NCBI GenBank assembly: GCA_036939975.1
Contig: JALLPB010001197.1
Span: forward strand, 1 to 10,786
Source: Cyclostephanos tholiformis
Lineage: Eukaryota; Bacillariophyta; Thalassiosirophyceae; Thalassiosirales; Thalassiosiraceae
Direction of reading: 5' to 3'
DNA length: 10,786 nt
The position numbers were made by a program, and so were the translations under genes. Below the pieces are notes generated by a model. That model was not told the DNA's origin. It did no database searches and saw nothing but the letters and a program-made list of their open reading frames with translations. Within the stretch, counting starts at the first letter, position 1; each line of letters opens with the position of its first letter. Of the stretch, positions 1-8,579 are shown in pieces.

Positions 1-7
1 CAGTCAT

Positions 8-39
8 CTAATATCGGATCTACCGAGATTCGATATTAG
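8..39 (+). other. RNA hairpin candidate upstream of the pseudouridine synthase gene
   Basis: Bases 8-16 are complementary to 31-39 (9 bp). Bases 18-21 are complementary to 26-29 (4 bp). The loop is ACCG at 22-25. The only non-Watson-Crick position is G17/T30, which becomes a G-U pair in a plus-strand transcript, so RNA of that strand would form a continuous 14-bp stem. It lies about 137 bases before the start codon at 176. It could be in a 5' UTR, belong to the end of a gene to the left, or have no function. Confidence 0.4.
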
Positions 40-175
40 CTGCGACAGATCCAATGAGGTTCCCTCCAAAAAAGGATAATGCAATACCGCCTTGCCCCTC
101 GACCCCCCCGGTTCAAGAGTCCGGTCCACTCTATGCCCTCGCGCTGAAAATCATATCCCCAGCATCTTTTTTTTA

Positions 176-1612
176 ATGAAAACCTCATTATTCGCAGCCG
201 CGACATGGGCGACCCTTCCCTGGCCTCCACAGTGCGTCGTTGCCTCGGGCGACGCCATCATCGTCATTGCGGCGTCGTCTCATCCGTCGTCATCCGTCTT
301 CGTTCCCACCCGTCCCGTTTTTCCATCCTCGTCCAAACGGGGAAATCGTCGCGTCATAATATCGCCGCGCGATTTGGTCGTGGCGTCGGCGATGTCCGCC
401 CGCGACATGGACGAAGGAGGAGAAGGTGGTGACTACGACGACCGCGTCGACGGAGAAGGACCTGAGATGCCGATAATTTTCGAGAACGACAGGCTCCTAG
501 CAGTTAACAAGCCACACGGCATCCCCCATCACGACGATCCGTCGACGGGGAAGCTCGGTATAATATCCCTCCTTCGGCAACGACGACTGCGGCAACGACA
601 ATCATCGACGTCCATGTCATCGTCTATCAGCGATTACCGAAATCGACTGTACGGCGTCCATCGACTCGATTGCATGACGTCGGGTATTCTCCTGCTGGCG
701 AAGGATCCCAAGATGGCAAGTTTCCTATCGACCAAATTCCGATCGGGGGACATCACCAAGTATTACGCCGGTGTGAGCGGGCGCAAGCCGAGGAAGAAAA
801 AGCAGGGGTGGGTCCGTGGCGTCATGGCCAAGGGACGAAGGGGGTGTTACAGGCTGTTGAACGGCGACGTCAACGACGCGCAGAGATCGAGGGCGGACGA
901 GGGCACACGTCGAGATGGGGAGGGCGGCGGTGATTCCGACGACCACGACGACGACGAAGACGACGACGAAGACGACGACGACGACTGCGATGATGAAACA
1001 GACGACGACGATCGGCGCGGCGGTGAGGGATCGAGCAGTAAGCGACGCGGCGGCAATATCGGCTACGCGTCGACGCGATTCTACACCGCGGGATTGGGAA
1101 ACCTGATCCTACATCCCACCCTGCTGTCAATTGACGACGATGCTGATAACGACGGTACCGAACGACCGTGGGCGATCCCTAGGACCGCGATGCTCTTTCG
1201 ACCGCAAACCGGCAAGACCCATCAGCTGCGGGTGGCTGCGAAGTCGCTTTCGTTGCCGATATTGGGCGATCGTCGATATGGCGGGGGTCGTCTCCTCGTG
1301 GGCGGTCCATCGTTGTCGCGGCGGTCGTCTTCTCTCCTCGATGGCCGACGCCCGATCGACGATAACGACGGCGGTGGGGGCAGTAACGACGACGAAAACA
1401 ATCGTTTTGACTTGGATCGAACGTACCTGCACGCATCCGCGGTGCATTTCGAGTTGGACGAACGTAACAGCGTAACAATTTGGTCGCCCCCGCCCTTCGA
1501 TCGTTTGGCTACGGGGCTTGACTCGGTTTATGTCCGCCTGATGGAAAAACACTGCGACTGTCCCCCAATCCTCGATGCAATGCGCAAGATGTCTGCGATG
1601 GATATAAATTAA
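176..1612 (+). CDS. RluA-family RNA pseudouridine synthase with acidic insertion
   Basis: The predicted 478-residue protein should isomerise uridine to pseudouridine in rRNA or tRNA. The family core is visible in order: the entry block IIFENDRLLAVNKPHG (about residues 99-115), the catalytic motif HRLD (162-165, with Asp165 the expected nucleophile), the block GWVRGVMAKGRRGCYRLLNG, then QTGKTHQLR (344-352), GDRRYGG and LHA (418-420). No intron is needed. ATG at 176 is chosen because it is the first ATG in the frame; the frame is open upstream only from a TTG. The N-terminus (MKTSLFAAATWATL) is hydrophobic and followed by a Ser/Arg-rich stretch, which suggests organelle import, but no clear diatom Ala-Phe motif was found. 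Two insertions break the fold: about 60 residues containing an almost pure Asp/Glu run (253-279), and about 40 Ser/Asp/Gly-rich residues before LHA. The RNA target cannot be told from sequence. The family call is firm; targeting is a guess. Confidence 0.87.
   Translation: MKTSLFAAATWATLPWPPQCVVASGDAIIVIAASSHPSSSVFVPTRPVFPSSSKRGNRRVIISPRDLVVASAMSARDMDEGGEGGDYDDRVDGEGPEMPIIFENDRLLAVNKPHGIPHHDDPSTGKLGIISLLRQRRLRQRQSSTSMSSSISDYRNRLYGVHRLDCMTSGILLLAKDPKMASFLSTKFRSGDITKYYAGVSGRKPRKKKQGWVRGVMAKGRRGCYRLLNGDVNDAQRSRADEGTRRDGEGGGDSDDHDDDEDDDEDDDDDCDDETDDDDRRGGEGSSSKRRGGNIGYASTRFYTAGLGNLILHPTLLSIDDDADNDGTERPWAIPRTAMLFRPQTGKTHQLRVAAKSLSLPILGDRRYGGGRLLVGGPSLSRRSSSLLDGRRPIDDNDGGGGSNDDENNRFDLDRTYLHASAVHFELDERNSVTIWSPPPFDRLATGLDSVYVRLMEKHCDCPPILDAMRKMSAMDIN
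932..1012 (+). repeat. GAC/GAA microsatellite coding the acidic run
   Basis: A triplet-repeat stretch, mostly GAC with interspersed GAA, GAT and other codons, encodes residues 253-279 of the pseudouridine synthase (nearly all Asp and Glu). It lies in frame between the GRRGCYRLLNG block and the STRFYTAG block of the catalytic domain. Its repeat structure suggests growth by replication slippage. Confidence 0.8.
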
Positions 1613-2320
1613 CCTTCGGCCACGGGTTGGGCATCTTCTTTACTATTTTCGGGGTGGTGAAAACATCTCCAACCCACAGCAAATGCCCTCATGATGCCGC
1701 CTATCGATGTGATGATGTAGGCACCGAAGGGTTGCGGGGTCAAAAAATTAAGCCAATAACATCTACTTCACACTGGCAGGTTCTCAGTTTGAGTATGGGA
1801 CAATTTGGTGGGTGTTATGATCAAGCGGCACGAACGAGTGAAAGGCGTTCCACGTGAACTCCGATGCCACTTGGATCGACTCCTTCCACTTCAACCAGAT
1901 GCGATCTTAACTCCCAACGGCTGCATAGATTTTGTCTGTTGCAAGCAACGCCGACTATTTTTCTTTGATACATATCATACGAAAAAGTTATGCGGATAAC
2001 GTGATAACGACGTTTAATACTTGGGCAGAGCGATTTGAGATATCAGATAGCGATTCTGTAGTTGTATTGAGTGTGCTGGGATCGCTGGCCAATGATGTCT
2101 AACATATATATCTTTCCATTTCGGCGTGGTATGCATAACAATCATCATTCCGATGGTAACAACACATACAAGAAAAGTCAACAACAAAATGAACTCGCTC
2201 CACGATGAGGGTGATTCTAATGAAGATGAATAGGGGTGATGTAATGTTACTTTTAACTTAAGTATGATTAACACACACAAAAACAATATTTGTTCAAGTC
2301 GCCACCAGAAACCCAACCGA
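1613..2320. other. Gene-poor region between two convergent genes
   Basis: This 708-base stretch separates the stop codon of the plus-strand pseudouridine synthase from the stop codon of the minus-strand MYB gene, so it should hold both 3' UTRs and transcript ends. Short inverted repeats are present: CCTTCGG at 1613-1619 with CCGAAGG at 1723-1729, and GGGTTGG with CCAACCC near 1623 and 1670. They are too short to name as a terminator. Open frames exist on both strands but none has a convincing start, splice sites or recognised domain. No polyadenylation signal was identified. Confidence 0.6.
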
Positions 2321-5300
2321 TTATGATTTTTCTACTAAAGTCTCATCCCCAGTTCTGCCCCCACCGACATTGTCATTCACCATACGATAGGCGCCCGGTC
2401 CAAACTCTTTGGCAACGAATTTTTTAAAGGATGCACTATACCACTATAGGAGGAATGTTCAGAAGAAACCGATAAGCAAACGACAGTAAAATACCTTGAT
2501 TGACACTAAAAAATGAGACACATAACTTACTCTATTCTTTATGTGGTTTTCTGACCGAGTGCCATGGAAAAATTTCGAGCTAATTTCCACCCATCGCTTC
2601 CCGAGTACTTTGTGCCCATCCCAGAGCAAGAGATCCTTTTTAAATTGCCAAAGTGACAAAATGAGTGATGAGAGGAAATTTCGTAATAATGGAAGCAAAT
2701 CAAGAAAAAAACACTCACATCATCCCTACTAAACGGCAAATGATTTATTGCTGGATTCAAATGATTCACCCATCGATCTCGAACTTGCTTCCCCACCCGT
2801 CCAGGCAATCTCTGCGCTAAGTCGCTCCAACGCGTAAATGGCTCCTCCATCGAATTTTGAACAGTCTCGACCACTACCGCATCTTCCTCGTCAGTCCACT
2901 GTCCCTTGCGACTGCCAGGTTTCAGGTACCGCGTCCATCGGTCTTGGATCTCCCACTCTGACTTGCCCTCAAATTTCTTGGCGATCGGGACCCAATTTTT
3001 GGGACTCTTGACCTTCCGCATGAGGTCCATCAGTGCATCGTCGTCATCCTTGGACCAGCTTCCAAAGGATGGGTCCTTGCTTAACATCCTAGCTGCAACA
3101 GGAGCAATACTATTGTGAGAAAATTGTGAATTAATTTGAGGATGATGATGGATGCTTGACGTTTGAGGCGGCGTGTGGACTGTGTAGGCATTTGTCCCCT
3201 TTCCATAACCAGAGGGGCATGGTCGTTGTGGCGGCATGGCATGATTATATGGGGGCGGTGGCGGATACTCTGGCCGATGATGAGGATATCTGCTGGGATG
3301 CTTCCGAGGATAGGGCGGATATCCATACGGAGGAGGAGGAGGGGGTCCATAATAATAGTCATAGTACGGATCTTCTTCGATGTAATTTCTATGATCATGG
3401 GGAGGACGATGCGACGGATGTGGAGGGGGCGGATGACGATACTGATCGTACGGATAGATGGCGTGTCTTGGCGGATTATCCCCATGATAATACTCATCAT
3501 GAAGATGTTGGGGTGATGGAGGAGGCTGGGGGTGAGGCATCGCTGACATTGACGACCTTGGAACTATCAGTTCACGACTGCGCTTCCTAGACTTGTTCCC
3601 TGCACCATCCACCGACGACGCTGATGCCATGGAAGTTGCAATCTCCAAATCTTCCTCAATGCGATCACTAGAGAACTGTACATGAGTCCCGGGGGCGATT
3701 TTGCGCTTCTCTCCCGACTTACTCAATATACTCTTGGGACTTGAATCGTCCTCCTCATTATCGATGCCTACAACCCTATCCCTATTCTTATTGAAGCCTA
3801 TCTCTCCATTACCGTTATTATCCTTGACAGGGTCGGACGACTCGGAGAAGCTAAATGCGCTGCTGAAAACGCCATCCTTCAGACCATCCACCATTCCACT
3901 GAATGTGTTGCCACTGCAAACGCTCCATCCCGCCAGGGGCTTGCCTGCAGTCTCCCAAGACTGCATGGCGCCCAATTCCAGGCTCTGTTGGGAGTAGTGC
4001 GATGAGCCAGCCCCAGTGCTGGCAGCGGCGGGGGATTCGGCCATGAAGCGTTCGTCCGCGGCGAGTGGTCCGGCCATGACGCACCCATCGAGCGTGACAG
4101 TGGGGGAACTGTCATTGCGCGGGGGAATCGGGGAGGTTTCCTCTCCTCGTTCCAATTCCTCACCACAACTAAAACAACCATCAACCGAATAATCGAAATT
4201 GCTGCCAACGCTCTTGTGGCTGAATCTCTCGCGCGAATTTTCAACGTGGACAGGATGCTTCAGTGCATGAGTTGGAATCGACTGATGAGGTTGTTCGTTG
4301 TTATTATCAGATGACAGTGACAAGAGATGACGAGCGTGCATCATGCGATGTGGCGACGGCTCGTAAGAACCACCCTCTCTGACTTCGCCAAGGGTCGCTG
4401 CCCACCTCCGGTCGCTCGGAACGTGGCGGCGACTCACCATGTTGGTAGTGGGAGGAAAATCTTTGAAAAATCGATTGGGGGCGGCTATACTTGCTTTTGT
4501 TGATATCGTCGACGCTGACGGCGAGTTCTCGTCCAAGCCTTCACTGGCGGCGCATCTTCCTCTTTCTGTTCCTCCAGCTCCAGTAAGACGCGACGGATGC
4601 AAATGTGATGGCGGATGAGGCGGTTGTGCACAGTAGTGGTTGGGGTGGTACGGAGAGCGGTGATGCTGAGACTGAGAATGCGGCGGCAGCGGATGACTTT
4701 GGTGCTGCACCGCTACTCCTTGTGGATGATAGGAGCCCAGGCCCTGGGAAGGCGGAGGCGCGTACTCGTGATTTTCTTTAACTGCGACGATAACATCATC
4801 GTCGTTGACCATCAATGAGCGGCGAGAAGCGACGTCTTGATGCTGTTCGTCGGTGGGGGAATTGCTAAGACTGGAGGTGCGTGAAAGAGATGACGGGGCT
4901 TCCCGCACCTCCCCCGGAGAATCGCGCTTTTCGACTGCTGCTTCACACCCCTTGTCGTCTAAAACTACGCTAGTGGTAGCAGTGAGATCTGTTTGACAGA
5001 CGTTACCATTATCATCCACGACGGCGGCATCAGCCAATAACTTGCTCTTAGGAGTGGTGACCATGACCTCCTTCTCGTCCTTCCCCGCTGCCCCTGCCAC
5101 ATCAGCGGCCGTAAAGGGAGTGCTAGCCTCGTATTCAACGGCGAAAGACGACACGCTCTTGCTGCTAGATTGCATTCGCAACATCTCCTCCTTGTCGACG
5201 CTAGCTATTTGCTCGAGTTGACGCCACGATGAGTCCGATGTCGATGAGTGGACGTCATCTTCGCTAGACTTGAGGGAAGGTTGGTTCGGCAACATCATAG

Positions 5301-7286
5301 TTTCTATCGATGCTGCGAGGGGAAGTTAGGTCGAGTAAGAGGAGACAACGACAAATCATCATTAAAAAAAGTTGAGATAGGGCACACAAACCCCCAAAGG
5401 ACACATGAGTTTGTCAAGGGGAAAGCAGGAAAAACTCACCGCTCCCGCTATTCGTAACGACGCCCGGACTCTGCTTCGCGGCCATCGTATGCCGACTCTC
5501 CTCGTTCGAGTAGCTCGACGACACAGCGTGAATGCTCGCGCCAACGCTCGACGATGCGGAGTGGCGGACGCTCGTCGTGCTACCGTCTACCTCATTAGAC
5601 ATAGTCGCGCTGTCGGGGAGCACTCGATCGGGATGCTGCCGCTGTCGCCCCTCGCCGACCAACGACGACCCGACTCTCTCCCCAGTGCCTCCCGTCACCT
5701 GGTGATGATGCTTGGGCGAACGTTTCGACAAAGGTCTCTCCCCCGCGGCGACGACGACGACGCCCGCGTGGTGATGCTTGGTCCCCGCTTCTTCCCTGCT
5801 CGCTGGGGGATATCCCTCGTCTGCGGTATAGTGGCGATCCTCGCACCGCTGCGTCGACGAAAGCGGGGAGGGCGGGGCCGACGCATCGTATCGGTGAGAC
5901 GAGTAATCATAGGCGCCGCCGCCGCCACCACCGCCGCGGGGGGGGTAGGGATTATGATGCACGGCACGATGATGTCGATGAGCGTTATATTGCGACTCGC
6001 CGTGCTCGAGATCGTAAAGGTGATGGTCGTTCTGATATTGCGGATCGACCATCGTCCCCGCCGGACTCGGACGCGGATGCCCCGGCGGGGGATGGTGGGG
6101 ATGTCGAGGGCGGTGGTGAGGATGATAGGGAGGAGGGGGAGGGCGGTACCTTCGAACGACGGTCGGTGCGCCGCTCCCGCGATGCGCGACGGGCGACGGT
6201 CGATGATGTCCGGGGGGAAACGGATAATGAGGATGATGATGATCCGTATAATCATATCGACCGTCGTCGTACGGAGGATCCTCGTAGTACCGTTCATCGT
6301 AGTACTGTGTATGATGCTGGTAATGATGCTCGCTGTCATAGTAGGGGGCACCAACGGGCTGCGCACCAGACGTACCGGGGGGATGTTGATGGTAGGGGTA
6401 TGGCGGGGGGGGACGACCGTAATGCTTCGACGACGACGCTTGCGGGTCCATAATATTTGCGTTCCCACCGCCCCTCGTTGTTCCCCGCAACTCGTGGGAC
6501 GTGCCATCGTAAGCGGCGTGCTGATGCCGTGGATCGTCCCAGTGTTCATGATGGCGAATGAATTTCCCTGAGGTCATTTATTTAATTTTTTTTTAGGGGG
6601 GGGGGGGGGGTTGCGAGAGGGGATCATCCGACATGGAGGGAGGGAAATCAACGTTAGCTTAAGAATTAGGGAGAACACCAACTATAGCTCTTCTTCGGAC
6701 GATTCCCCGCCCAGCCGATCCCATCATCATCTACACAATGAACAACCTTGAAAAAATAAAATAAAAACTCACCCTGGGAGGTGGTCGCTGGGTCTTCTCC
6801 CCTAGCGGCCGCAGAGTGAGGGGGAGGGGAGACTTGATCGGGATTGGAATGGCGACGAGGTGGAGTAATACGATCGTCGCCGTCATCGTCGTCATTGTCG
6901 TCGGCGGCATCGTCGTTGTCATCGACGACGACGGCTGTGTCGCCCCCCCCCCTGTTCTTGATATTGCAGTGCCGCGGGGTCTGCGCGGTCGCGAATTTTT
7001 TCCCGACCGAAGTCGACGACTTTGCCGCCGCCGCCGCCGCCGCAGCCGCTGACGACGACGACGACGGCGAGTTCACGTTGGACCTACTAGTCGGGGAGTA
7101 AGTGACTTCTTCCCCCCCCACCTCCCCCCCGCCCATCTTCTTTTCCTCGCGGCTACGGGGCGGGCCGAGGTCGCCGTAGTCCGCCGAGAGAGCGACCGCC
7201 TCCGCCGACGACGCCGAGGCCGTCATGGTCGTCGTGGTTGTCGCGGCGTTGCCGTCGACCCCGGTGATGGTGGTTGATGATGCCAT
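2321..7286 (-). CDS. Three-repeat (R1R2R3) MYB transcription factor, five exons
   Basis: Exons on the minus strand are 7286-6773, 6567-5440, 5312-2719, 2635-2531 and 2443-2321. They total 4464 bases, giving 1487 residues. Splice phases are 1, 1, 0 and 0, and all four joins keep the frame. The start at 7286 has an in-frame TGA 12 bases upstream and a G at -3 and +4. The C-terminus carries three tandem MYB repeats with regularly spaced aromatics: R1 W1300, W1321, W1340; R2 W1353, W1376, W1395; R3 F1408, W1427, W1448. Phe in place of the first Trp of R3 is common in plant MYBs. Motifs such as LPGRVGKQVRDRW and SENHIKNRW are typical of 3R-MYB/c-MYB. This family binds AACGG-like sites in the nucleus; plant members control G2/M genes and oomycete members control sporulation. 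The first ~1290 residues look disordered, with Ala/Ser and Asp runs and two His/Pro/Tyr-rich tracts. A basic segment (1121-1127, KSRKRSR) is a likely nuclear signal. The family call is firm; the target genes are unknown. Confidence 0.92.
2444..2530 (-). other. Intron 4 of the MYB gene (87 nt)
   Basis: The donor is GTAAGT just after the codons for HIKNR; the acceptor is CTATAG just before the codon for Trp1448. The intron is phase 0. It falls exactly between Arg and the last conserved Trp of MYB repeat 3, so removing it restores NRWYS. The reading frame of exon 4 continues into the intron only to a stop, and exon 5 then runs 40 codons to TAA at 2321-2323. Confidence 0.88.
2636..2718 (-). other. 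Intron 3 of the MYB gene (83 nt)
   Basis: The donor is GTGAGT after the codons LPFSRDD. The acceptor is AAAAAG before GATCTC. The intron is phase 0. The region just before the acceptor is purine-rich and makes a weak splice site by eye, but the join restores a normal MYB repeat 3 (FSRDDDLLLWDGHKVLGKRW), which strongly supports it. Confidence 0.85.
5313..5439 (-). other. Intron 2 of the MYB gene (127 nt)
   Basis: The donor is GTGAGT after AGCG. The acceptor is CTCGCAG, preceded by a CTAAC branch-like sequence and a short pyrimidine tract. The intron is phase 1, and the split codon becomes GCA (Ala548). The long downstream exon is open from the splice site, so the ATG at 5298 is internal (Met553) and not a start. 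Confidence 0.87.
5440..6567 (-). repeat. Low-complexity His/Pro/Tyr-rich coding tract (MYB exon 2)
   Basis: Exon 2 (about residues 172-548) is dominated by His, Pro, Tyr, Asp, Gly and Ser, for example YYEDPPYDDGRYDYTDHHH and a poly-Gly run. A second tract of the same type lies at residues 1139-1270 in exon 3 (about 3140-3540), just before the MYB repeats. No folded domain is recognisable in either. Such composition is typical of disordered activation or condensate-forming segments, which is an inference here. Confidence 0.7.
6568..6772 (-). other. Intron 1 of the MYB gene (205 nt) with a poly-C tract
   Basis: The donor is GTGAGT after CCCAGG. The acceptor is ACCTCAG before GGAAATTC. The intron is phase 1, and the split codon becomes GGG (Gly172). 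The next exon contains an ATG just upstream of the acceptor (6577) that could be mistaken for a start. The intron holds a 15-base poly-C run on the transcribed strand (plus-strand G run 6596-6610). Confidence 0.87.
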
Positions 7287-7648
7287 TTCTATTTCGTCTC
7301 AATAAGACAGCTGCTGCGAGTGATGACGAGTAATATTAATCCTATCTGGCTGTGGGATGCTGGTTTTTTGAACTGGCCGTTTTTGTCAAACGCTCAGCTT
7401 TAACATCGTTGAAATCAGGAATCCAACTGTCGCTGAATACGTTGCCTCCTTTGGACGGAGGAAATCTTATTTTCTCGCCTCATAAATTTCTTATTGGGGT
7501 TTTCCAACTTCGAATAGTACTATTCCCAAGTGGGATTGATGAACTATAAAAGTGTCATTGCTTGGACGTTTAGACTCTGCCGTAAAATATGAATAACCCG
7601 TTGCGAAATCTCTGTGAATCTTGTAGCTGATAGAGAAGAGTGTAAGTA
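7287..7648. promoter_or_regulatory. Upstream region of the MYB gene
   Basis: This ~360-base stretch contains the presumed 5' UTR and promoter of the minus-strand MYB gene. Visible items are a perfect 14-bp palindrome at 7512-7525 (GAATAGTACTATTC) and two minus-strand AACGG cores (7377-7381 and 7598-7602), the core of the site bound by MYB3R proteins. Two such 5-mers are close to what chance gives in this length. No TATA box was assigned. Confidence 0.4.
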
Positions 7649-7670
7649 CCCATTTTACCGCGAACTCTGT

Positions 7671-7714
7671 TTTTAAATGGGGACTCCCAAAATTTTAAAT
7701 GGGGACTCCCAAAA
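7671..7714. repeat. Perfect 22-bp tandem duplication in the left arm
   Basis: Bases 7671-7692 and 7693-7714 are identical, each with TAAATGGGGACTCCC at the core. The right arm carries this unit once, so the second copy arose in the left arm after the two arms were formed or was lost from the right. Confidence 0.9.
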
Positions 7715-7803
7715 ATTTTGAATTTCATAGTCTACCTGCCCCTTTTAATATGGGGGGTCCCCATTTTTTAATGGAGCATTTGTGTTGGCTGAAATACCAA
7801 AAA

Positions 7804-7969
7804 TTGAAATGGTGACTCGTTGATATCCATATCAAAATGGTGACCCCCATTTTGAAATGGATGGACATTTATTATCAGTCCCCATTTTGATATGGTGATA
7901 TCCGTATTGAAATGGTGACTCATCGATATCTATATCAAAATGGTGATCACCATTTCGAAATGGATGACT
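7804..7969. repeat. Direct duplication of a ~60-bp segment inside the element
   Basis: The segment starting at 7804 (TTGAAATGGTGACTC) recurs at 7907 with an offset of 103 bases. About 60 bases match with a handful of substitutions, through ATATCAAAATGGTGA and GAAATGGATG. It indicates internal growth of the fold-back element by duplication of palindromic units. Confidence 0.85.
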
Positions 7970-7998
7970 GTGTATAATAAATCCCAAATCAAAACTGC

Positions 7999-8022
7999 AA
8001 TCACCATTTTAAAATGGTGATT
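7999..8022. repeat. Perfect 24-bp palindrome (CCATTTTAAAATGG core)
   Basis: The sequence is its own reverse complement over 24 bases, centred between 8010 and 8011. Neighbouring perfect palindromes are TGGTGATCACCA at 7941-7952 and CCATTTCGAAATGG at 7950-7963, which overlap each other. The same half-sites recur through the element. Confidence 0.9.
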
Positions 8023-8579
8023 TCGAGATGACAATTTAAAATGGGGTCGGTTATTGCAAAATAGAGTTTGCTCCAATCTGGGAAATCACATTTTGGTCCC
8101 CATTTTAAAATGATTCGAAAATGGGGACACCATTTTAAAACAGTAGTCCCCATTTCAAATTGGGCATGCAGACTATGAAATTCTAAATTGGGGAGTCCCC
8201 ATTTATAAACAGAGTTCGTGGTAAAATGGGGATTCTTAACATCCATACATATAGAGTAGTACTACCATAGTTCTACGATACTTTTTTGGGGAGTATTTCT
8301 ATGCTTGTTGCAAGACCAGAACACAATGTCACTGCATCATGGTGGCCAGCGGCTTTTGCTCATATTGTCGTCCATGGCATTGGGGTGCCCAATATAATTA
8401 TATTTACACCTTCCCCACATCATGGACGATGATGTGTATGAACGATTTGGTCACAACCCAGCTAGGGGGTGTGTATTGTGGTACTGCCACCAACAGCATG
8501 GTGTTGTCCTATTTTTTTTTTCATGCTTTGTCATAAATGAATCCGATGAATATGACATATATTACTATGTTTTACTCCT

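Larger units (their letters stand above)
7649..8230. mobile_element. Non-autonomous fold-back (MITE-like) element
   Basis: The arms 7649-7740 and 8162-8230 are imperfect inverted repeats. Both begin CCCATTTTACC at the outer edge, continue CGAACTCTGTTT, then TAAATGGGGACTCCC, and finish AATTTCATAGTCT at the inner edge. Leaving out a 22-bp tandem duplication in the left arm, the arms align over about 70 bp with roughly seven to nine differences. The interior is made of many AAATGG and CCATTT copies forming smaller palindromes. There is no transposase-like open frame. No convincing target-site duplication is visible (left flank TGTAAGTA, right flank GATTCTTA), so the exact ends and the transposition mechanism are uncertain. 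It could also be a hairpin-forming satellite or small-RNA source. Confidence 0.72.

Noticed and set aside
92..175. N-terminal extension of the pseudouridine synthase by 28 residues
   Set aside because: The extension starts at TTG. The first ATG in the frame is at 176, and the extra residues show no conserved sequence.
1805..1999. 64-codon plus-strand frame in the convergent region
   Set aside because: No recognisable domain, no link to the neighbouring gene by splice sites, and it lies where 3' UTRs are expected.
2014..2316. 100-codon minus-strand frame with a hydrophobic stretch just after the MYB stop codon, considered as an alternative membrane-anchoring last exon
   Set aside because: It begins with TTG rather than ATG, and the one plausible donor in exon 5 with the visible acceptor gives a frame that stops quickly. 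It is best seen as 3' UTR.
5405..6571. 388-codon ATG-initiated open frame on the plus strand, opposite MYB exon 2
   Set aside because: It lies fully antisense to a better-supported exon, is made of Arg/Met/Ile/Val low-complexity sequence, and has no recognisable domain. The skewed composition of exon 2 explains the lack of stops.
8001..8246. 81-codon minus-strand frame inside the fold-back element
   Set aside because: Its repeated LKWGP and LKW strings are only the translation of the AAAATGGGG palindromes, and it would have no known start context.
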